Part shown: piece after piece, positions 1 through 6,616 of the stretch
How positions within the stretch are numbered: the stretch's first letter is position 1
How the letters are laid out: the number at the start of each line of letters is the position of its first letter
From: SIRX01 sp965213905
Lineage (GTDB): Bacteria > Actinomycetota > Rubrobacteria > Rubrobacterales > Rubrobacteraceae
Assembly: GCA_965213905.1 (NCBI GenBank)
Contig: OZ243922.1
Location: 434,001 to 498,000, forward strand
Length of the DNA stretch: 64,000 nt
Reading direction: 5' to 3'
The notes under the pieces: generated by a model
Database searches by the model: none
The model's input: the letters and a program-made list of their open reading frames with translations, nothing else
Told to the model about the DNA's origin: nothing
Made by a program: the position numbers and the translations under genes

Positions 1-978
1 GCGGACGTTTTCGGCGGTGATATCCAGGATTCGGCGTAGGGCTTCTTCGGAGTTGAAGCCTATGTGGGGGGTTATTACCACGTCCGGGCGGCGCTGGAGG
101 CGGTGGGCGCGCAGGATCAGCTTCAGCTTGCCTTCGGCCTCGGGCTCGTAGAGGAGTTCGTCTTCGTGTTGCATGAACTCTTCGCCCTCGAAGACGTCGA
201 GGCCGGCGCCTCCTATTTGGCCGGCATCTAGGGCTTCGGCGAGCGCGGCGGTGTCTACCAAAGAGCCGCGGGCCGTGTTTACGAGCAGCGCCTCGGGCTT
301 CATTTTGGAGAGGGTGCTCTTGTTTATGAGGTGGTGTGTGGCGGGGATGGCGGGGGCGTGGAGGGTGACGATGTCGGAGTTTTCGAGTAGCTCGTCGAGG
401 TCGGCGTAGGTGAAGTCGAGCACGTCGGCGAGGAGTTGGTTGCGGTTCACGTCGTAGGCGAGGACTTTCATGCCGAAGCCTTTGGCGATACGGATCACGT
501 GCAGCCCGATAGCCCCGGCCCCGACGACCCCCAGGGTCTTGCCGTAGAGGTCGAAGCCCCGGAGTCCTTCCATCGTGTATTCGCCCCGTTGGGTCCGGGT
601 CCAGGCGTGATGCACCTTGCGGGAGAGGGCTAGTATCAGCGCGAAAGCGTGCTCGGCGACGGTATTCTCTCCGTAAGCCGGGACGTTGGCGACGGCGATG
701 TTCCGCTCCGCGGCGGCTTCGAGGTCTACGTGGTCGTAGCCGGTCGAGCGGGTGGCGACGAGGCGCAGGCCGGGCATGGCTTCCATTTGTTCCCAGCCTA
801 CGGCGGAGTGTATGAACGGCATCAAAACCTCTACGTCTCCGAGAGAGTCGCCAGATGAAATTTGGGCCAGGGTTTCTGGCGAACCTTCCACCGACGCGAC
901 ATCATCGAGTACTTCTGCCAGGTAACGGCCCTCCGACTCCTCGGTCTCGGTTGCTATGGCGCGTAGCTTGCTCGGCAC
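1..978 (-). CDS. D-isomer-specific 2-hydroxyacid dehydrogenase (3' end cut by window)
   Basis: NAD-dependent reduction or oxidation of a 2-keto/2-hydroxy acid, possibly D-lactate/pyruvate, in the cytoplasm. Seen: 326 codons open to the window edge; GVVGAGAIG dinucleotide-binding motif near residue 150; VNTARGSLVD with the substrate-binding Arg; a downstream Glu (GLDVFEGEEF); and the catalytic His in TPHIGF. RSTGYDHVD is typical of the D-lactate dehydrogenase branch. The start is GTG at 978, with a GAGGTG Shine-Dalgarno (SD) about 6 nt upstream. The C-terminus lies outside the window. The family is certain; the substrate is inferred. Confidence 0.85.
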   Translation of the reverse strand, partial: MPSKLRAIATETEESEGRYLAEVLDDVASVEGSPETLAQISSGDSLGDVEVLMPFIHSAVGWEQMEAMPGLRLVATRSTGYDHVDLEAAAERNIAVANVPAYGENTVAEHAFALILALSRKVHHAWTRTQRGEYTMEGLRGFDLYGKTLGVVGAGAIGLHVIRIAKGFGMKVLAYDVNRNQLLADVLDFTYADLDELLENSDIVTLHAPAIPATHHLINKSTLSKMKPEALLVNTARGSLVDTAALAEALDAGQIGGAGLDVFEGEEFMQHEDELLYEPEAEGKLKLILRAHRLQRRPDVVITPHIGFNSEEALRRILDITAENVR

Positions 979-1023
979 GGGACACCTCTTTTCGGGATCT
1001 TTCGGGAGTTGTACGCAGATATA

Positions 1024-1920
1024 TTACCGGCCCCGGTTGCCGCCCGTGGCGGGTCTTAGCTGTCCCGAGAGGGAGCCGGCGCCGTACTCGAGGGTCGTGA
1101 GGAACGCCGCGGCTACTACGGGGGGCTCGGTGGCGGAGGGCGTGAGCCTCGGGTCGTCGCGCAGCAGGCCGTCGAGGTTGGCGATCCCCTGCAGGCCCCG
1201 GCCGGAGAATACGCCGCCGGCTTTGAGGACCCCGTGGGCCATGCGGGAAACGTCTTCAGATTCGCGGCGACCGGCGCGCTCTGATACGTCCAGGTCGGGC
1301 ACTTCGGAGAGAACTTCCAGGTACGTCTGCACGAGGGCGGCCCGGGTAGAACCGGCGCGGGAGAGCGCGGAGAGGAGCGCGGGGCGGGCTAGTTGGCCGG
1401 TGATCTCGTACCCCTGGGCGTACTCGCGGGCCAGCGGGTCCCGGGCCGCGGCGAACCGAACCGCGTCTCGCAGCGGGGTATCCTGGCCGGCCTGCTGGAC
1501 CATCGCCAGAGATCCGGCGAGCGCCCCCCGGTCTCCGGCCAATTCTAAGGCCGAGGCCAGCGGCGCCACCTCATCGGCGCCGAGCCGGGAGAGCACCAAC
1601 TCTTTTGGCTCACCGAACAGGGCGGCCCGGGCCAGGGGCGCCAGGTATCCCGCGACCCGCGCGTCGGCGAACCCCGCTAGCCGGCGGGAACCGGATGCGG
1701 CCTCCAGCACGGTCCTCCCCACCCCCCGGTTCCCGGCTCCGGCGAGGGCTTGGCCGACCGGCGTAACGGTCAACAGCCTCTTTTCGTGGGCCACCGGCCC
1801 GTCAACGTAGCGGGAGCCCGTACCGGGCGTCGGGGCGCTGTAGGAGGTTACCAGGGAGATCAGGGCGCAGTCGGCTACCTGGTTCTCGGGAACCGGCGAC
1901 GCGAACTCTTCGGGCTCCAT
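1024..1920 (-). CDS. Divergent CitG/MdcB-type triphosphoribosyl-dephospho-CoA synthase family protein
   Basis: 298 aa. The classic family makes 2'-(5''-triphosphoribosyl)-3'-dephospho-CoA, the prosthetic-group precursor of citrate lyase and malonate decarboxylase. Seen: an N-terminal CALISLVTSYSAPTPGTGSRY block resembling the CitG nucleotide-binding start; NRGVGRTVLEA; LRDAVRFAAARDPLAREYAQGY; and a C-terminal LDGLLRDDPRLTPSATEPPVVAAAF resembling the family's Asn-Pro-Gly-Thr-Thr-Ala-Asp region, but substituted there. The usual PKPGN motif has become PTPGT, so the activity is uncertain. The start is ATG 1920, 4 nt after the peroxiredoxin stop, so the two are probably co-transcribed. No citrate lyase or malonate decarboxylase genes are visible. 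Assigned by pattern memory, moderate confidence. Confidence 0.55.
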   Translation of the reverse strand: MEPEEFASPVPENQVADCALISLVTSYSAPTPGTGSRYVDGPVAHEKRLLTVTPVGQALAGAGNRGVGRTVLEAASGSRRLAGFADARVAGYLAPLARAALFGEPKELVLSRLGADEVAPLASALELAGDRGALAGSLAMVQQAGQDTPLRDAVRFAAARDPLAREYAQGYEITGQLARPALLSALSRAGSTRAALVQTYLEVLSEVPDLDVSERAGRRESEDVSRMAHGVLKAGGVFSGRGLQGIANLDGLLRDDPRLTPSATEPPVVAAAFLTTLEYGAGSLSGQLRPATGGNRGR

Positions 1921-1924
1921 CCTG

Positions 1925-2383
1925 CTAAAGCGCCTTTTCGAGGTCTTGCAGTACCTCCTCCAAACCGGGCCGGTCTTTGGGCGTCTCCTCGACCTTTTTC
2001 GCCCGGACGACGCCTTCGCGGTCCACCACGAAGTAGGCCCGCTCAGGGAATCCAACTTCGTGTTCGACCCCGTAGGAGCGCACCACCTCGCGGTCGAAGT
2101 CCGAGAGGAGCGGGAACTCTATACCCCGGTCTTCGGCGAACGCCCGGTGTGACCAGGGCGTGTCGGCGCTGATCGCCAACACCTTCGCGCCTTTCTCTTC
2201 GAACCTGCCCGCTTGCTCCTGGAGCTGCTGCATTTGATCCGTACAGACGCTGGACCAGTCGCCGGGGTAGAAGAACAGAACCACCGGCCCCTCCCGCGTG
2301 AAGTCTTTCAACGCGACGCTCTCGTCCCAGCTTTTGGAAGGTAGCGCGAAGTCCGGGGCCCTATCTCCAACCTCTAGCGACAT
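1925..2383 (-). CDS. Peroxiredoxin (AhpC/TSA family, AhpE/Bcp-like)
   Basis: 152 aa thiol peroxidase reducing hydrogen peroxide and organic hydroperoxides in the cytoplasm. Seen: APDFALPSKSWDE at the N-terminus; the active-site block FYPGDWSSVCTDQ with the peroxidatic Cys near residue 47; LLSDFDREVVRSYGV; and VVDREGVVR. That Cys is the only cysteine in the protein, so it is a 1-Cys enzyme that must be recycled by an external thiol, as in actinobacterial AhpE. The start is ATG with AGGAGG upstream. It is first in an apparent two-gene transcript with the CitG-like gene. Confidence 0.9.
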   Translation of the reverse strand: MSLEVGDRAPDFALPSKSWDESVALKDFTREGPVVLFFYPGDWSSVCTDQMQQLQEQAGRFEEKGAKVLAISADTPWSHRAFAEDRGIEFPLLSDFDREVVRSYGVEHEVGFPERAYFVVDREGVVRAKKVEETPKDRPGLEEVLQDLEKAL

Positions 2384-2489
2384 CTATACCTCCTGGTCGG
2401 CTTTTACGCGGACTATTCTAGCCCCGGTGGGCCCTGGCGTGCGAGCCTCGCGTGCGAATTCGCCCGCAGGCGTTAATATACGCGGCACT

Positions 2490-3149
2490 GTGAAAAGCGC
2501 GGCGGCATACGAGGAACTAGTAGATTACCGGCGGTCCGTCGCGGCCCTGTACTCCCGCGCCCGCGACGGGAGTACAGGGCCGGACGCGCAGGCCCGTTGG
2601 GAGCGGTTTCGCGGGGGGCGTGACGCGCTGTTCGCGGGGCACCCGCAGTCTCCCCTATCAGAGGATCAAAAATCCAGCTTCACCGGCCTCGAATACTACG
2701 GGTACGATCCGGCGCTGCGTTACGCGCTGCCGGTCGAGCACGACGTGGAGCCCGGAGATATCGAGATGGAGTTACAAAAAGACGGGCTCGTACGGCTGCA
2801 AAGGTTCGGCCGGGTGCGACTGCTTCTAGGCGGCGAGGAATATTCGCTCTCGCTGTTCTGGGTCTCGGGTTACGGGGGCGGTATCTTTCTACCGTTCAGG
2901 GACGCGACCAGCGGGGCCGAGACCTACGGCGGCGGCCGGTACCTGCTGGACACGATCAAGCACGCGGACCTCGGGTCCGAGGATGGCCGGCTAGTCCTGG
3001 ACTTCAACTACGCTTACAATCCCTCCTGCGCTTATAACCCCCGCTGGCACTGCCCGCTATCCCCACCGGAGAACAACGTCCCGGTAGAGATACGGGCGGG
3101 AGAGAGATCCTATGCGGGTCCCGGCGTAGGCGGCGCAGAGAACTTTTAG
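2490..3149 (+). CDS. DUF1684 family protein
   Basis: 219 aa cytoplasmic protein of unknown function. The family hallmark is present near the C-terminus: a CAYNPRWHCPLSPPEN segment followed by VPVEIRAGER, with two cysteines that could hold a metal. Upstream, YYGYDP and VRLLLGGEEYSLSLFW also match the family. The open frame continues to 2298, but the GTG at 2490 gives the usual family length and leaves an intergenic region with an AT-rich TAATAT box just upstream. It is divergent from the peroxiredoxin and sits 21 nt before the GCS2 gene, probably in one operon. Confidence 0.8.
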   Translation: MKSAAAYEELVDYRRSVAALYSRARDGSTGPDAQARWERFRGGRDALFAGHPQSPLSEDQKSSFTGLEYYGYDPALRYALPVEHDVEPGDIEMELQKDGLVRLQRFGRVRLLLGGEEYSLSLFWVSGYGGGIFLPFRDATSGAETYGGGRYLLDTIKHADLGSEDGRLVLDFNYAYNPSCAYNPRWHCPLSPPENNVPVEIRAGERSYAGPGVGGAENF

Positions 3150-3170
3150 ACAGACATTTAGAGGAGAAAT

Positions 3171-4310
3171 TTGGGAGAAGCCGAAAACCCGCGACTGGTA
3201 TCGGAGGACGCTTACGAAACCGACGCCCGGGAAGGTACGTTGGGCGCGGAGGAGGAGTTGTGGCTCGCGGATCCGGACACCCTAAAACTCGCCGACGGAG
3301 GACAAGACATACTGGCCGCGGCAACCGAGGGGCACTTCACCGGAGAGCTTATAGACTGTGAGATCGAGTCCAACACGGGCGTCCACGGTTCGCCGGAAGG
3401 CGTAGTCTCGGACCTCGTGTTCCGGCGCGGGGAGTTGTTGAAGCACGCCGGACGGCTCGGCCGGGTGTTGGGAACGAGCGGGACGCATCCCATAGGGGAC
3501 TGGCGCGAACAGGAGATCATAGACAAGCCCCACTACCACCGGCTCTGGGAAAAGCTGGGGTGGTTGATCCAGCGCAACAACACCTTCTCCATGCACGTCC
3601 ACTACGCCGTGCGGGGCAAAGAGAAGGCCATCTACACGTTCGACCGGATACGCGAGTACGTGCCGCACCTTTTGGCATTGTCGGTCAACTCGCCGTTCTG
3701 GCAGGGGGAGATCACGGACATGCAATCCAGCCGGGTCCTGATCTTCTCCCGCTCCATCCACCGGGCCGGTTTGCCGGAACCGCTCGGCTCCTGGGACGCC
3801 TACACGGACTACGTGGACTACGTCCAGCGCTCCGGCTCGATCAAAGCCCTGGAGGAGATCTGGTGGGACGTGCGCCCCCACCCCAACCTCGGGACCATCG
3901 AGTTCCGGGTCTGCGACGCCCAGGTAGAATTCTGGCGCAGCGAAGCCCTGATCGAACTCTCCGCCGCGATCTGCGACCTAGTCTCCGGGGAGTACGAGTC
4001 CGGCAACCCCAAACCAATCCTCCCGAACCGCGAGATCGAAGAGAACAAATGGTCCGCCCAACGCTACGGCCTGGAAGGGACTTTCGTGGACCACGCCACC
4101 CACGAAGCCGTAGAGACCCGGCAGGTAGTCGAAACGCTGGCCGAACGCCTCGAAAGGCAAACGGGCCGGGACCTCTCCGGCGTCGGCCACATCCTGCAAA
4201 GCCCTACCGGGGCCGACCGGCAACTCGAGGTCTACAAGGAGACCGGCTCCACCCTGGAGGTTGCGAAAGACCTCGCGGAACGCGTCGAGGATTCGGTAGA
4301 AGAAAAGTAG
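3171..4310 (+). CDS. GCS2-type glutamate-cysteine ligase / carboxylate-amine ligase (YbdK family)
   Basis: 379 aa ATP-dependent ligase of the glutamine-synthetase fold; family members join the gamma-carboxyl of glutamate to an amine such as cysteine. Seen: TLGAEEELWLADP with the metal-binding Glu residues; ELIDCEIESNTGV; a central NNTFSMHVHYAV metal/nucleotide block; and WWDVRPHPNLGTIEFRVCDAQ. All are YbdK/GshA-2 signatures. The start is TTG 3171, 4 nt after a clear GAGGAG SD. Actinobacteria usually use mycothiol, so a role in glutathione or ergothioneine-type thiols is inferred, not shown. Confidence 0.85.
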   Translation: MGEAENPRLVSEDAYETDAREGTLGAEEELWLADPDTLKLADGGQDILAAATEGHFTGELIDCEIESNTGVHGSPEGVVSDLVFRRGELLKHAGRLGRVLGTSGTHPIGDWREQEIIDKPHYHRLWEKLGWLIQRNNTFSMHVHYAVRGKEKAIYTFDRIREYVPHLLALSVNSPFWQGEITDMQSSRVLIFSRSIHRAGLPEPLGSWDAYTDYVDYVQRSGSIKALEEIWWDVRPHPNLGTIEFRVCDAQVEFWRSEALIELSAAICDLVSGEYESGNPKPILPNREIEENKWSAQRYGLEGTFVDHATHEAVETRQVVETLAERLERQTGRDLSGVGHILQSPTGADRQLEVYKETGSTLEVAKDLAERVEDSVEEK

Positions 4311-4394
4311 AAATCTGCTCGAACGAGGTCTACCTTGCTCTGTGTCCTACCCCGCCGGCGACCGTGCTTTGTCTTGAGTCTTATCCAAACCGGG

Positions 4395-5009
4395 TTAGCC
4401 GGCGCTGGCCCGCGGCCTCGGTAGAGAACACGCGCCTCCTGCAGCGTCTCCGGCTTCCACCGCTTCTGTGGTGCTTTCGTCCACGTCGCTGAGGAAAGTC
4501 GCGTGGAACCGGTTTACGAAGTTGCTGGAGCCTACCATCAGGCAAATCTCCATTATTTGCTCCGTAGAGAAATGCTTCGCCAGATCACTATAAACCCCGT
4601 CGTCTATGGTTATGGATTTGGTAGAGGCCTGGGCGTAGCGCACTATCGCCGCTTCAGGCTCATCGTAAACACCTTCGGGCAGTGGATCGTCACCGAGGTG
4701 GTTTAGTTGTTCGGTAGTCAGCCCCACGCTCCGACCGAGCATGATGTGGGTGGGTATTCAATAGTGGCAGTTGTTGACGACGGTTGCCGTGGTGTATGCG
4801 AGCTCCCGCTGCGTCGGGGTAATGGTGCTGTCCTCTCCATAAGAAACCAGCGCCAGATCCAGGTAGCGTTTCATGATTTCCGGGTGATTGGCCATCACGC
4901 GGAATACGTTGAGATTTCCTCCGAACTTTTCTTCGCTGTACTCCAGCGCCGCCCGAATTTCGTCTGGTGTTGATTCGTTCCTCTCATCCCATACTGGTAC
5001 CCGTGCCAC
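4395..5009 (-). CDS. AhpD-like / carboxymuconolactone decarboxylase family protein, candidate selenoprotein (in-frame TGA at codon 84)
   Basis: 205 codons, with one in-frame TGA at 4760-4758. Upstream codons give RELAYTTATVVNNCHY and downstream codons give IPTHIMLGRSVGL. If the TGA is selenocysteine, the site reads Glu69-x11-Cys81-x2-Sec84-x3-His88, the exact spacing of the AhpD Glu-Cys-Cys-His catalytic set. The 120 codons after the TGA stay open and family-like to a TAG at 4395. The start is GTG 5009 with an AGGAGA SD. TGA is a normal stop elsewhere in this window (for example the nirB and nirD ATGA junctions), so the code is standard. A SECIS-like hairpin follows the TGA (separate entry). 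The predicted role is thiol-dependent peroxide reduction. The alternative is a recent nonsense mutation or a sequencing error at a TGC/TGT codon. Confidence 0.7.
4723..4750 (-). promoter_or_regulatory. Candidate bacterial SECIS hairpin just after the in-frame TGA
   Basis: Read in the mRNA sense, a lower stem CCCAC pairs with GUGGG (5 bp). A 5-nt bulge AUCAU lies on the 5' side, ending in U next to the upper stem. The upper stem GCUC pairs with GAGC (4 bp) around the 5-nt loop GGUCG. The loop GGU begins 21 nt after the UGA. E. coli fdhF SECIS has a bulged U below a short stem and GGU in the loop about 18 nt from its UGA. The resemblance is by eye; no folding was run. Confidence 0.6.
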
Positions 5010-5129
5010 GGTTCTCCTTTCTATAAAAAGTAGACGATCTCTCTACCGGGAAACGCCTCTGCTTTGTCTGCCGGCTTACCCTCTGTGTTCGTCGAAGCCG
5101 TTGGCCTTATGGCTTGCAGGGCCCGTCTC

Positions 5130-6239
5130 TCACCGGGCCGCCAGGACCCCGGCCGTCGCGCGCTCCGGGACGCGATGCCGGCCCATCTCGTGTACGAGTT
5201 GGAGCGCCGCGCCGGAGTCGAGTGCCGTCCGCGCCCGCCCGACGTGGTGTTCGAGAGGAGCATCTTCCACGCCCAGGTCCGCCGTCCACAAACGCAAAGC
5301 CGCGTTGTAGAGCAAAAGGTTCTTTACAGGGTCCGAAGCGTCGGTCCTGCCTTCCAGGGCGGCGAGCAGCCGCAAAGACTCATCCTGCGAAGAAGTCCAG
5401 GTTATGCCGGCCCGGCCCACCCGGGTGAGGCCCAGGGTTTCGGGCTCGGGGTGAACCTCCTCGACTTTGCCTTCCTTCAACACCACCATCCGGGACTGGC
5501 CGTCGAGCGGGGCCTCGTCCGAGCCCTCTATCGCCCGGTAGATCAGGGCGTGCTCTACCCCTTGGTCCCGCAGTACTTCCGGAACGGTTTCGAGAAACGG
5601 GCTGTGCGTTATGCCTACCATAAACCGCGTACCCGGAACGGGAGAGACGAGCTTCTCGACCACGTTCAGCGCCGTCCGGCGCACCATCTCCCGCCTCAGG
5701 CCCAGGAGGGCGTGCAGTTCGGGCAGGTGGTGGCGGGTGCTCGTCGCCGCAAAACCGTAACGCCCCAGCGAATGCTCCGCCTCATCCAGACTCTGCGGGG
5801 CTTCGATGCCGATACCGCGTAGCGCGTCGAAGACCGTGTTCCCGAACTTCGGGGGCGTGTGCCCGCAGCCGGAGAGCAGCACGCGCCCGCCGGCCGCCGC
5901 CGCGACCAGGGCGGAGGCCGCCCCAACGTTGAAAGTCCTGACCTTACCGTCGAAGCCGCCCGTTACCGTCACGGTCGGAACCCCGGGTGGAACTTCGATC
6001 TCCTGAACCCGTGAGCGGAGTGCGCGGGTGTATCCGGTAAACTCCCGCACATCGTCCCCGGCGGCCCGGCCCACCAGCAGGAAACCACCGACCTGGGCCG
6101 GGGTAGCCTCTCCGGCCAGGATCATGTGCATCGCCTTCTCGCACACCTCCACCTCCAGAGGGCCGAGGTTCTTCGGCCCGCGGGCCCGTTCTTTCAGTAT
6201 CTCGTGGAAACGCTCTCCACTGGTTTTGCCGGGCCTCAT
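5130..6239 (-). CDS. TrpD2/anthranilate phosphoribosyltransferase-like protein in the nitrite reductase operon
   Basis: 369 aa, glycosyltransferase family 3 fold. Seen: the helical N-terminal domain (LAGEATPAQVGGFLLVGRAAGDDVREF) and the family core around FNVGAASALVAAAAGG near residue 125. The PRPP-binding GTGGD loop reads TGGFDGK, and the KHGN segment is replaced by LLSGCGHTPP, so it is unlikely to be an authentic TrpD. It resembles the TrpD2/YbiB group, whose role is poorly defined. Its ATG overlaps the nirD stop in an ATGA, so it is translationally coupled to nitrite reductase. Function unknown; a link to nitrate assimilation is inferred from position. Confidence 0.7.
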   Translation of the reverse strand: MRPGKTSGERFHEILKERARGPKNLGPLEVEVCEKAMHMILAGEATPAQVGGFLLVGRAAGDDVREFTGYTRALRSRVQEIEVPPGVPTVTVTGGFDGKVRTFNVGAASALVAAAAGGRVLLSGCGHTPPKFGNTVFDALRGIGIEAPQSLDEAEHSLGRYGFAATSTRHHLPELHALLGLRREMVRRTALNVVEKLVSPVPGTRFMVGITHSPFLETVPEVLRDQGVEHALIYRAIEGSDEAPLDGQSRMVVLKEGKVEEVHPEPETLGLTRVGRAGITWTSSQDESLRLLAALEGRTDASDPVKNLLLYNAALRLWTADLGVEDAPLEHHVGRARTALDSGAALQLVHEMGRHRVPERATAGVLAAR

Positions 6240-6616
6240 GCCACCTCCTCTCCATCCTGCTCTTCCCCGTCATCCTGTTTTATCTCCGGCTGCGTCAACA
6301 GTGCCTCCGCGTCCAGCAGGACCTTGCCCCCTTCGGCTTTGACCGGGAAGGTCATTACGCGGGAGAGATCGTCGTTTTCGACCTCGCCGGTCTTCATTTC
6401 TATCTTGCGCGAGTGTAGCGGGCAGGAGACGGTGGTTGCGGCAACGTTCCCGTCGGAGAGCGGGCCTCCCATGTGCGGGCACACGTCCCCGACGGCGTAG
6501 AACCCTTCCTCGGTCTTGAACACGGCCACGTAGAAGCCGTTCACCACGACCCTCCGTCCTTCCAGGTGCGGAACGTCTTCCTCCGCGCAGACCTCGAACC
6601 AATTACCCTCGCTCAT
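6236..6616 (-). CDS. nirD: Assimilatory nitrite reductase [NAD(P)H] small subunit, Rieske type
   Basis: 126 aa partner of NirB in six-electron reduction of nitrite to ammonium. A Rieske [2Fe-2S] site is visible: Cys46-x-His48 in VCPHMGG and Cys65-x2-His68 in SCPLHSR. The C-terminal tail is acidic. The start is ATG 6616, overlapping the nirB stop (ATGA) with a GGAGGTG SD inside the nirB end. An upstream in-frame Met is possible but falls inside nirB. The stop overlaps the TrpD2-like ATG. Confidence 0.92.
   Translation of the reverse strand: MSEGNWFEVCAEEDVPHLEGRRVVVNGFYVAVFKTEEGFYAVGDVCPHMGGPLSDGNVAATTVSCPLHSRKIEMKTGEVENDDLSRVMTFPVKAEGGKVLLDAEALLTQPEIKQDDGEEQDGEEVA

Noticed and set aside
4395..5009. 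Reading the TGA as a tryptophan or glycine codon of an alternative genetic code
   Set aside because: TGA ends many intact genes here, including nirB, nirD, pepA, alr, nnrD and acpS overlaps.
5130..6239. Calling this gene trpD
   Set aside because: The PRPP loop and KHGN region are not conserved and there are no other trp genes nearby.
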